The position numbers and the translations under genes are program-made. Shown here piece after piece: positions 1 to 4,507 of a DNA stretch of 6,444 nucleotides. The stretch's first letter is position 1. Every line of letters starts with the position of its first letter. The notes below the pieces were generated by a model that saw only the letters and a list, made by a program, of their open reading frames with translations, did no database searches and was not told the origin of the DNA. The DNA lies in contig DNHM01000536.1 in NCBI GenBank assembly GCA_003485885.1, positions 1 to 6,444 of the forward strand, given 5' to 3'. Source of the stretch: Acidimicrobiaceae bacterium (lineage in GTDB: Bacteria; Actinomycetota; Acidimicrobiia; Acidimicrobiales; UBA10347).

Positions 1-207
1 GGCCAGCGTCGCGCAGGTAAACCCGGTGTGGCCGTTGCCAGCAAGTCGTTTCGCAAGTTCGGTGCATTTGAAGGCCTTCACATGCGGCCGAAGACGTAGA
101 CCGGGCAGGACCCTGGCCATGGCATCGACGTTGAAAGCAAAGGCATCGGCATCGACGACCAGGCATGGAGTCTTAACGGGCAAGGTTCCGTCTACGAAAG
201 TAGTCAC
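1..207 (-). CDS. D-threonine aldolase / D-serine deaminase-like PLP enzyme (partial, N-terminal 69 residues)
   Basis: This is the N-terminal part of a fold-type III (alanine racemase-like barrel) PLP enzyme that runs off the left edge. Read from 207 downward, the 69 codons contain TPCLVVDADAF at residues 13-23, the usual opening strand, followed by RPHVKAFKC at 40-48. In the D-threonine aldolase / D-serine dehydratase group the lysine after RPH-x carries PLP, so Lys44 is the likely Schiff-base residue. A GFTCATLA segment follows at 62-69. Family members usually have a THK-like sequence where this one has AFK, a mild deviation. The start is a GTG with no Shine-Dalgarno sequence but a TACGGT hexamer 7 nt upstream, and no in-frame ATG lies nearby. 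The frame stays open further upstream without family-like sequence. Family members cleave or deaminate D-hydroxy amino acids, often metal-dependently. The exact reaction here cannot be told from the fragment. Confidence 0.82.
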   Translation of the reverse strand, partial: MTTFVDGTLPVKTPCLVVDADAFAFNVDAMARVLPGLRLRPHVKAFKCTELAKRLAGNGHTGFTCATLA

Positions 208-214
208 ATCGTTG

Positions 215-220
215 ACCGTA
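215..220 (-). promoter_or_regulatory. Putative -10 hexamer (TACGGT) for a leaderless GTG start
   Basis: On the minus strand TACGGT fits TAnnnT. It is followed by exactly 7 nt (CAACGAT) and then the GTG of the PLP-enzyme gene, which would put transcription initiation at or next to the start codon. No TTGACA lies at normal spacing, since the nearest is about 31 bp upstream. The geometry matches the ilvD promoter in this window. Confidence 0.5.
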
Positions 221-248
221 GTCCCAGCTACCCGGCTGCGCCCATCTA

Positions 249-287
249 CTCTGTCAACCCACCTACCTCTGTCAACCCACCTACCTC
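249..287. repeat. 18-bp tandem repeat in the divergent promoter region
   Basis: Two perfect 18-bp copies lie head to tail. On the minus strand the unit is GAGGTAGGTGGGTTGACA, at 287-270 and 269-252. A degenerate third copy, GAGTAGATGGG, runs from 251 to 241. Each full copy ends in TTGACA on the minus strand, the sigma-70 -35 consensus. No TA-starting hexamer at normal spacing accompanies it except a weak TAGATG at 248-243. The position between two divergent genes suggests operator sites or a slippage-prone spacer. Confidence 0.75.
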
Positions 288-308
288 GGGCAAGCCAGTG
301 TGAGGTAG
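281..308. repeat. 7-bp inverted repeat overlapping the hydratase promoter/RBS
   Basis: CTACCTC at 281-287 pairs perfectly with GAGGTAG at 302-308 across a 14-nt loop. The left arm is part of the 18-bp tandem repeat, and a second copy of that arm lies at 263-269. The right arm holds the only purine-rich tract before the hydratase gene and overlaps its putative -10 hexamer. It could be an operator half-site pair or could mask a ribosome-binding site. It is short enough to be chance. Confidence 0.45.
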
Positions 309-311
309 AAC
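306..311 (+). promoter_or_regulatory. Putative -10 hexamer (TAGAAC) before the enoyl-CoA hydratase gene
   Basis: TAGAAC matches TATAAT at four of six positions and lies 6 nt before ATG 318, the spacing expected for a leaderless mRNA. An alternative reading is that GAGGT at 302-306 serves as a Shine-Dalgarno sequence, 8 nt before GTG 315 or 11 nt before ATG 318. The sequence alone does not decide between them. Confidence 0.35.
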
Positions 312-317
312 AGCGTG

Positions 318-1118
318 ATGAGCCAGGAGATGAGTCCCAAAGTCACCACCGAGCTGCAGGCCGGTGTCTACACCATCACGCTTGCCGATCCCGGCAACCG
401 GAATGCGCTGAGTCGCCAGCTCACCCGCGAGTTGATGGCAGCCATGGATCGTGTCGATACCGACGACGAGATCCGAGTTGTGGTGTTGACGAACGAGGGT
501 TCGGTGTTCTGCGCCGGCGCTGACCTGTCCGAGCGTTCCGACGATGATCGACCCGACCCGGCCGACAGCGACGAGAACGAGAACGCTGATCCACTTGGTT
601 TCTTTGGACGGATCCGGCGGTCACCCAAACCATGGGTCGGCAAGATCAACGGCCATGCGGTTGCGGGTGGCCTTGGACTGGCTGCCGCAACCGATATTTC
701 GGTTGCGGTCGAAACCGCGAAGATGGGCTTCAGCGAAGTGCGCATCGGTGTTGCCCCAGCAATCATCTCGGTGATCTGCTTGCCCAAGATGCGAGCGTCC
801 GAAGCGTCCGAAGCGTTCCTGCGTGGCAACCGTTTCCCGGCCACCGAGGCGGCTCGACTCGGCCTGGTCAACTATGCGTTACCCGCCGACGAGGTCGATG
901 CCAAAGTCGACGAGATCGTGGCTGACCTGGTGTTGGGTGGGCCACGTGCGCTCGCCGCATCCAAGCAGCTGGTGAACGACGTGCCAACGATGCCGTTTGA
1001 CCAGGGAATGGCGTGGGCCAGCAAGCTCTCCGGCAGTCTCTTCGAGTCCGACGAGGGTCAAGAAGGTATGAAGTCGTACCTCGAGAAGCGGACGCCGCGT
1101 TGGGTTCCCGGCGACTAG
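318..1118 (+). CDS. Enoyl-CoA hydratase/isomerase family protein (crotonase fold, methylglutaconyl-CoA hydratase-like)
   Basis: This is a crotonase-fold acyl-CoA enzyme of 266 residues, typical for the family. FCAGADL at 64-70 and GHAVAGGLGL at 112-121 form the two oxyanion-hole segments that hold the thioester carbonyl. Glu140 in FSEVRIG aligns with the second catalytic Glu of classical enoyl-CoA hydratase. The first catalytic Glu of the GGGxEL motif is replaced by Gly120. The GGLGL plus SEVRxGxxPAxIS signature resembles 3-methylglutaconyl-CoA hydratases (LiuC/AUH) of leucine catabolism, but no other leucine-degradation gene is present, so that is only a hint. A very acidic insert (residues 72-92) follows the first motif. 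ATG 318 is chosen for a -10-like hexamer 6 nt upstream; GTG 315 and ATG 330 are alternatives. The family call is firm and the substrate is unknown. Confidence 0.9.
   Translation: MSQEMSPKVTTELQAGVYTITLADPGNRNALSRQLTRELMAAMDRVDTDDEIRVVVLTNEGSVFCAGADLSERSDDDRPDPADSDENENADPLGFFGRIRRSPKPWVGKINGHAVAGGLGLAAATDISVAVETAKMGFSEVRIGVAPAIISVICLPKMRASEASEAFLRGNRFPATEAARLGLVNYALPADEVDAKVDEIVADLVLGGPRALAASKQLVNDVPTMPFDQGMAWASKLSGSLFESDEGQEGMKSYLEKRTPRWVPGD
685..708. repeat. Perfect 10-bp inverted repeat with 4-nt loop inside the hydratase gene
   Basis: CCGCAACCGA (685-694) and TCGGTTGCGG (699-708) are perfect reverse complements around the loop TATT. In mRNA this would be a stable hairpin in the codons for AATDISVA, just after the second oxyanion-hole motif. 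No T-tract follows, so it is not an intrinsic terminator. Confidence 0.7.
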
Positions 1119-1144
1119 GTCTGGGTTAACTAAGTCTGGGTCAA
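1115..1144. repeat. 15-bp imperfect tandem duplication across convergent stop codons
   Basis: Two adjacent 15-bp units (1115-1129 and 1130-1144) match at 13 of 15 positions. The left unit holds the TAG of the enoyl-CoA hydratase gene. The right unit holds the TAG and last codons of the EthD gene on the opposite strand. Read on the minus strand, the left unit also encodes L-T-Q-T-stop, the same C-terminus as the EthD protein. Confidence 0.8.
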
Positions 1145-1510
1145 ACCAACAACCTCGAACTCCTCGGACATCCACATTGGCGAGTTGGGAAGGTCGATGA
1201 AGTTTGCTTCGTCGGCCAGGAGCTCGGCCTGGGCTTGACGCACGGCCGGATCATCGCCGCCCATCACATCCAGGCTGTCAAACCACAGCTCGGCGACCCC
1301 GTCGAATGGTTCAGGAGCGCCTCCATTGCGCTTCTGGAACGCCGCGTGAAGACCGGGCAGGTCGGTGGTGTGGACCTGCACATACCTTCGGATCTGCAAG
1401 ACCTCAGCCCGCTCGGCAACAAGCGGTGCATGGGTTTCACGCCAGTAGGTCTGGAATTCGTCGAGTGTCATCTCGGGTCGGCGACGTAATGCGAAGACAA
1501 GCTTGATCAT
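1130..1510 (-). CDS. EthD domain-containing protein
   Basis: This 126-residue protein fits the single-domain EthD family, small ferredoxin-like (dimeric alpha-beta barrel) proteins. The hallmarks are MIKLVFALRRRPEMTLDEF at the start, YWRETHAPLV at 22-31, DGVAELWFDS at 70-79, and FIDLPNSPMW near the C-terminus. Founding members accompany the cytochrome P450 for ethyl tert-butyl ether degradation; others occur beside oxygenases, dehydrogenases and polyketide genes, and the reaction is mostly unknown. It follows the transglutaminase-like gene in a tight operon. ATG 1516 directly abuts that gene's TAG, and ATG 1510 lies two codons later. I prefer 1510 because AGGAG sits 9 nt upstream of it but only 3 nt from 1516, and family members begin MIKL. 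Translational coupling is likely. Confidence 0.85.
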   Translation of the reverse strand: MIKLVFALRRRPEMTLDEFQTYWRETHAPLVAERAEVLQIRRYVQVHTTDLPGLHAAFQKRNGGAPEPFDGVAELWFDSLDVMGGDDPAVRQAQAELLADEANFIDLPNSPMWMSEEFEVVGLTQT

Positions 1511-1516
1511 GATCAT

Positions 1517-2194
1517 CTACTCCTGAAATGCCATGTCTTGGTCGGCACCGTCTACGACGTCATCACTGTTCCAGTCGACATAGACACGATCGAAGTCAGC
1601 CTGGATCTCGTCGAGTGGCAGGTCATTGAAGCTGCCCCGCTGGTTGACGTATTCCATATGCCGGGCCCCGGCTTCGTCGAACGGGTGCATAAGCGAGTCG
1701 GTAGTGCCGTCGAAGTCAAGCGCCTTGACGCCGAAACGTTCACACATCTCGATGTTGAACGCAGAACTGGCTTTACGCCAGGTGCCGTCAAGAAGAAACT
1801 CCGTGTAGCCGTGCCAAATGAACAGATCAGTTCCCATCTTCGCTGCCAGCTTCTCGCTGCTCAGATGGTTGCGGACATCGGCAAAACCAAGCCGGGCCGG
1901 GATCCCACAATGGCGGGCCGCTGCCGTTAGCAGCACCGACTTTGGCGTGCACCAGTTGGCGGCAGTACATGCCACCGAGCTCGCCCGGTAATCCTCGGGT
2001 CCCTCGGCCCGCACGTACGGGTCGTAGCGGAAGCCGTCACGCACCGCGTAGAAGAGCGCCACTGCGACATCGGTGTGATCGTTGTCGTCGGCGGCGGTGG
2101 CCCGGGCGGTTGCAGCGAACTCGGCGACCTCGTCGCTGTCGCTATCGATAAACCAGGTTGGAGCGAGCCAAGCAGGGTCAAGAGGTTCGGTCAT
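1517..2194 (-). CDS. Transglutaminase-like domain protein (papain-fold superfamily)
   Basis: This is a soluble 225-residue protein of the bacterial transglutaminase-like (thiol hydrolase/transferase) superfamily. The probable nucleophile is Cys82 in [10 protein letters not shown], at the head of a helix followed by [16 protein letters not shown] at 95-110, the typical RxxGIPAR context. His128 in [13 protein letters not shown] would be the catalytic His. The Asp usual at the next strand (vDP-like) is not obvious, since that position reads KASSAFN (141-147). The triad may therefore be altered or completed by another residue. A conserved-looking C-terminal part has DSLMHPFD and [13 protein letters not shown]. 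No signal peptide or membrane segment is visible. It leads a two-gene operon with the EthD gene. Its start lies 18 bp from the divergent SDR start, has no Shine-Dalgarno sequence, and has TAACAC 6 nt upstream. Substrate unknown; protease, amidase or cross-linking activity is possible. Confidence 0.85.
   Translation of the reverse strand: MTEPLDPAWLAPTWFIDSDSDEVAEFAATARATAADDNDHTDVAVALFYAVRDGFRYDPYVRAEGPEDYRASSVACTAANWCTPKSVLLTAAARHCGIPARLGFADVRNHLSSEKLAAKMGTDLFIWHGYTEFLLDGTWRKASSAFNIEMCERFGVKALDFDGTTDSLMHPFDEAGARHMEYVNQRGSFNDLPLDEIQADFDRVYVDWNSDDVVDGADQDMAFQE
1520..1524 (-). promoter_or_regulatory. Shine-Dalgarno sequence AGGAG for the EthD gene
   Basis: On the minus strand AGGAG overlaps the end of the transglutaminase-like gene and lies 9 nt before ATG 1510. 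It is the only clear Shine-Dalgarno sequence at good spacing in the window, and it belongs to the only gene internal to an operon. It selects ATG 1510 over ATG 1516. Confidence 0.7.
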
Positions 2195-2200
2195 GTGCCA

Positions 2201-2206
2201 GTGTTA
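2201..2206 (-). promoter_or_regulatory. Putative -10 hexamer (TAACAC) for the transglutaminase-EthD operon
   Basis: On the minus strand TAACAC lies 6 nt before ATG 2194. It has the TA of the -10 element but lacks the final T, so it is a weak match. It sits within the 18-bp gap between the divergent starts, so any promoter for the SDR gene must overlap it. Confidence 0.3.
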
Positions 2207-2212
2207 GCAGCT

Positions 2213-2953
2213 ATGAACATCGCAATAACAACCGGAGCGGGCACCGGCATCGGCCGGTCGGCCGCACAACACCTGGCGGCAGACGGCTGGACGATCGTCG
2301 CGGCTGGTCGGAGGCACGAACCTCTCCTCGAGACAGTGGCCATGCTCGACGGCATCGGACATATCGCTGTCCCAACCGACGTGGCCAGCCCTGATGCGGT
2401 CGAGGCCTTGTTCCAGGCAGCAGTCGATGCGTTCGGCCGAGTGGACCTGTTGTTCAACAATGCCGGCGTGGGCGCACCTCCCATGCCCTTCGACGAGCTG
2501 ACCACCGAAGACTGGCAACGAGTCGTCGACATCAATCTCACCGGATCGTTCCTGTGCGCCCGGGCTGCGTTCGGCCAGATGAAACGGCAAGATCCACAGG
2601 GTGGCCGCATCATCAACAATGGTTCGATCTCCGCCCAGACGCCCCGGCCGAATAGCGCCCCCTACACCGCTACCAAACATGCGATCACCGGCCTGACGAA
2701 GTCGATTTCGCTTGATGGCCGAGCCTTCGACATCGCCTGTGGCCAAATCGACATCGGTAACGCTGCGACCGACATGGTCGAGATCATGAAACGGGGTGTG
2801 CCCCAGGCCGACGGCTCGATCCGACCCGAAGCAACCATGCATGTCGACGAGACCGGGCGGGCCGTGGCCTACATGGCCTCGCTCCCGCTGGACGCCAACG
2901 TGTTAACGATGACGGTCATGGCCAACAAAATGCCGCTGGTTGGACGGGGCTAG
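2213..2953 (+). CDS. Short-chain dehydrogenase/reductase (classical SDR, probably NADP(H))
   Basis: This 246-residue protein is a complete classical SDR with a Rossmann fold. TGAGTGIG at 7-14 is the cofactor glycine motif. Basic residues Arg33-Arg34 after the second strand favour NADP(H). FNNAGVG at 81-87 is the NNAG motif. The tetrad is Asn108 (INLTG), Ser138 (NNGSISA), Tyr151 and Lys155 (YTATK). The stretch [13 protein letters not shown] at 173-185, and the C-terminus [13 protein letters not shown], resemble a widespread but poorly characterised SDR subgroup. It should oxidise an alcohol or reduce a carbonyl; the substrate is unknown. ATG 2213 starts directly at the first strand. In-frame GTGs at 2195 and 2201 would add only a few residues, and the longer open frame back to 2075 is antisense to the transglutaminase gene and unlike an SDR. 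No Shine-Dalgarno sequence is visible. Its stop overlaps the convergent LLM gene's stop. Confidence 0.9.
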   Translation: MNIAITTGAGTGIGRSAAQHLAADGWTIVAAGRRHEPLLETVAMLDGIGHIAVPTDVASPDAVEALFQAAVDAFGRVDLLFNNAGVGAPPMPFDELTTEDWQRVVDINLTGSFLCARAAFGQMKRQDPQGGRIINNGSISAQTPRPNSAPYTATKHAITGLTKSISLDGRAFDIACGQIDIGNAATDMVEIMKRGVPQADGSIRPEATMHVDETGRAVAYMASLPLDANVLTMTVMANKMPLVGRG

Positions 2954-3930
2954 CTGGCTTGCGAACGCACTAACGGCAACAGTTCTTCAGCGGCGTACGC
3001 ACCATCATCGAGCGGATCCTCCGGGCTCGGGAAGAAGGCGACTGCATCGGCGCCAGCTTCGACCAGTGATTGCACGTAACCGGCGGCCTGATCGGGGGTG
3101 CCGAACGCAGCAATCTGAGTAAGCCAGTGTTCGGGCATTGCCATCGCTGCATCAAACCACGACGACGCGGCAGCCTGACCAGCGAGTTCATCAAAGAATG
3201 GGGCCATACGCAGCGACACCGGTACGCCTTCGATTCCTTGAGCAACTTCGGCCAGATAGCCTGCCATGCCCTCACGGATGAGAGGGTGGGCTTCGGTCGG
3301 GCCCATCGCCAGCGACGCAAACACGGTGATCCGGTGCTCATCGCCCACGATGCCTCGCACCCATCGGACATAGTCGGCGTTCACGAAGTCGGCGAGGATG
3401 GTGCCATCGGCGACCCGGCCAGAAATCTCCAGCGACTTCGGTCCCCGTACGCCTGCCGACACCAACGGCTTCTGCGGTGGCGGCTGGTCCAGTGCGACAT
3501 CGTTGAGCGTGACATATCGACCGTCGATGGTGAGCCGTTCACCAGCCAACAGCCGTTGCACAGCATCGAATGTTTCTTCGAGGACCGTGAGTGGGGACGC
3601 GACGTCAGCATTCATTTGACGCATCCAACCCTGCACCCCATGGCCCAAACCGGCGTGTAATCTGCCGGGGGCGATCTGGGCAAGTGTTGCAATCTCCATC
3701 GCCGTAACTGCGGCATTGCGGGCAACCACCGGCATGATCCCAACACCGACGGTGATGTCGGAAGTCACCGCCAGCGCAGTTGCGGCCAGGCTGATTCCAG
3801 CGGTGTAGAAACAGTCCTCGATCACCCAGAACTCGTCGAAACCACCGTGCTCAGCAGCCTGAGCGCGAGTGATCACGGACGCGGCAGGCTCGTCTCGATG
3901 AAAACAAAGTCCATACGATGTAGGCGGCAT
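2950..3930 (-). CDS. LLM-class flavin/F420-dependent oxidoreductase (luciferase-like)
   Basis: This 326-residue protein belongs to the bacterial luciferase-like TIM-barrel superfamily. Visible signatures are [11 protein letters not shown] near the N-terminus, [23 protein letters not shown] at 61-83, and [19 protein letters not shown] at 88-106. [25 protein letters not shown] lies at 152-176, and [21 protein letters not shown] at 277-297. The [13 protein letters not shown] and GLGHGVxGWMRQ blocks resemble methylenetetrahydromethanopterin reductase-like (F420-dependent) members, common in actinobacteria, but FMN use cannot be excluded. It probably transfers hydride to, or oxygenates, a small or hydrophobic substrate in the cytoplasm. 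ATG 3930 is chosen because the family-like sequence begins at [14 protein letters not shown] lies 6 nt upstream, and a start further upstream (up to 3975) would overlap the divergent gene. Substrate unknown. Confidence 0.88.
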   Translation of the reverse strand: MPPTSYGLCFHRDEPAASVITRAQAAEHGGFDEFWVIEDCFYTAGISLAATALAVTSDITVGVGIMPVVARNAAVTAMEIATLAQIAPGRLHAGLGHGVQGWMRQMNADVASPLTVLEETFDAVQRLLAGERLTIDGRYVTLNDVALDQPPPQKPLVSAGVRGPKSLEISGRVADGTILADFVNADYVRWVRGIVGDEHRITVFASLAMGPTEAHPLIREGMAGYLAEVAQGIEGVPVSLRMAPFFDELAGQAAASSWFDAAMAMPEHWLTQIAAFGTPDQAAGYVQSLVEAGADAVAFFPSPEDPLDDGAYAAEELLPLVRSQAS

Positions 3931-3936
3931 GAAGCA

Positions 3937-3942
3937 ACGGTA
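3937..3942 (-). promoter_or_regulatory. Putative -10 hexamer (TACCGT) for the LLM gene
   Basis: On the minus strand TACCGT fits TAnnnT and lies 6 nt (TGCTTC) before ATG 3930. There is no Shine-Dalgarno sequence, so a leaderless transcript is likely. It stands back to back with the weaker candidate of the divergent gene, 4 bp away. Confidence 0.5.
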
Positions 3943-3946
3943 GTGC

Positions 3947-3952
3947 CAAGAT
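3947..3952 (+). promoter_or_regulatory. Weak putative -10 hexamer (CAAGAT) for the cyclase-like gene
   Basis: CAAGAT keeps the second-position A and final T of the -10 consensus and lies 7 nt before ATG 3960. An alternative upstream hexamer, TACGAT at 3914-3919, would give a leader of about 25-35 nt. The call is weak. Confidence 0.22.
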
Positions 3953-3959
3953 GTGCTCA

Positions 3960-4481
3960 ATGACCGAGGGAACACAACACGACGCAGCTGAACTCCGCGC
4001 CATGGGAATCGGCCACCCCTCTATGCATGACGACGCTGAACTCGTCGAGATAGTTGAGATGTTGCTTGACCTCGGCGTCGAACTCGACGACATGGCCGGC
4101 AACGACATCACATTCCTTGGCGCACCGCTCATGATCCGGCCAGACGCCACCATCGAACCGGGCGAAGTCTTTCCCCGAGCCCCGGCCGAAGCCGACTTCC
4201 GGGCTCGTGCTGCCGTCGCCCTCGGCTACAACATCGACGAAGACGCCCAGCTGCTCACCCCTGCCGAAGTCGACACCGTCGAGTTCTTCGATGTCATGCG
4301 CGAGGTCGTCGGCGAAGACGACCTGTTGGCCATGATGCGCGTTATGGGCGGCTCGATGGCTCGCCTGTCACGGACCGTCAGTGTCGTGAACGGCGCTCAT
4401 GCCTCAGCACGGTTCGAGTCAATCGGGACGCGCAAACTCAGTGGCATCAGCGAACCTGTCGAGCTCTTTCAGTTGATGTAG
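3960..4481 (+). CDS. Adenylate cyclase-like regulatory domain protein lacking the catalytic domain
   Basis: The first 140 or so residues (counted from ATG 3960) are acidic and helical. They resemble the regulatory domain of actinobacterial class III adenylate cyclases of the Rv1264 (pH-sensing) type: an opening helix pair (ELRAMGIGHP, ELVEIVEMLLDLGVELDD), an AEADFRARAAVALGYN segment, then LLAMMRVMGGSMARLSR as the last helix. The final 25 or so residues, RFESIGTRKLSGISEPVELFQLM, look like the extreme C-terminus of a cyclase homology domain (IG-x-x-x-L-x-G-x-x-EPVELF). The roughly 150-200 residues expected between, with metal-binding Asp and base-recognition residues, are absent. The 173-residue product cannot be an active cyclase. 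The frame is intact with no internal stop, so it may be a retained regulator or a relic. ATG 3951 is an alternative start. The domain call comes from remembered patterns. Confidence 0.65.
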   Translation: MTEGTQHDAAELRAMGIGHPSMHDDAELVEIVEMLLDLGVELDDMAGNDITFLGAPLMIRPDATIEPGEVFPRAPAEADFRARAAVALGYNIDEDAQLLTPAEVDTVEFFDVMREVVGEDDLLAMMRVMGGSMARLSRTVSVVNGAHASARFESIGTRKLSGISEPVELFQLM

Positions 4482-4507
4482 CGCTGCAGCTGATATGGGT
4501 CGGGAGC

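Noticed and set aside
252..275. TTGACA copies as -35 boxes of the PLP-enzyme promoter
   Set aside because: Spacing to the TACGGT -10 is about 31 bp or more, and no other good -10 lies at 16-18 bp.
26..523. Plus-strand open frame of 165 codons
   Set aside because: It is antisense to the PLP-enzyme gene, then overlaps the hydratase gene in another frame. Its composition is low-complexity Arg/Ser/Thr-rich with no recognisable motif.
1504..1515. Perfect 12-bp palindrome TGATCATGATCA at the EthD start
   Set aside because: It is explained by the codons for Met-Ile-Met-Ile; there is no second site, so an operator is unsupported.
2075..2212. N-terminal extension of the SDR to ATG 2075
   Set aside because: The added residues are Gly-rich readthrough of the transglutaminase antisense strand. 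The SDR fold begins at ATG 2213 with strand and glycine motif at the normal positions.
2243..2258. ACCGGC-ATCG-GCCGGT inverted repeat
   Set aside because: It is short and falls in the glycine-rich cofactor codons of the SDR; such GC-rich stems are expected by chance.
2204..2842. Long minus-strand frame opposite the SDR gene
   Set aside because: It is a shadow frame produced by GC-biased codon usage, with no coherent domain pattern.
3070..3660. Long plus-strand frame opposite the LLM gene
   Set aside because: It is antisense to a confident LLM family protein, His/Arg-rich, without motifs.
4482..4507. Possible bidirectional terminator between the cyclase-like gene and ilvD
   Set aside because: Only a small GCTGCAGC palindrome and an 8-bp direct repeat (GCTGATAT) are present. 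There is no stable stem followed by a T-tract on either strand.
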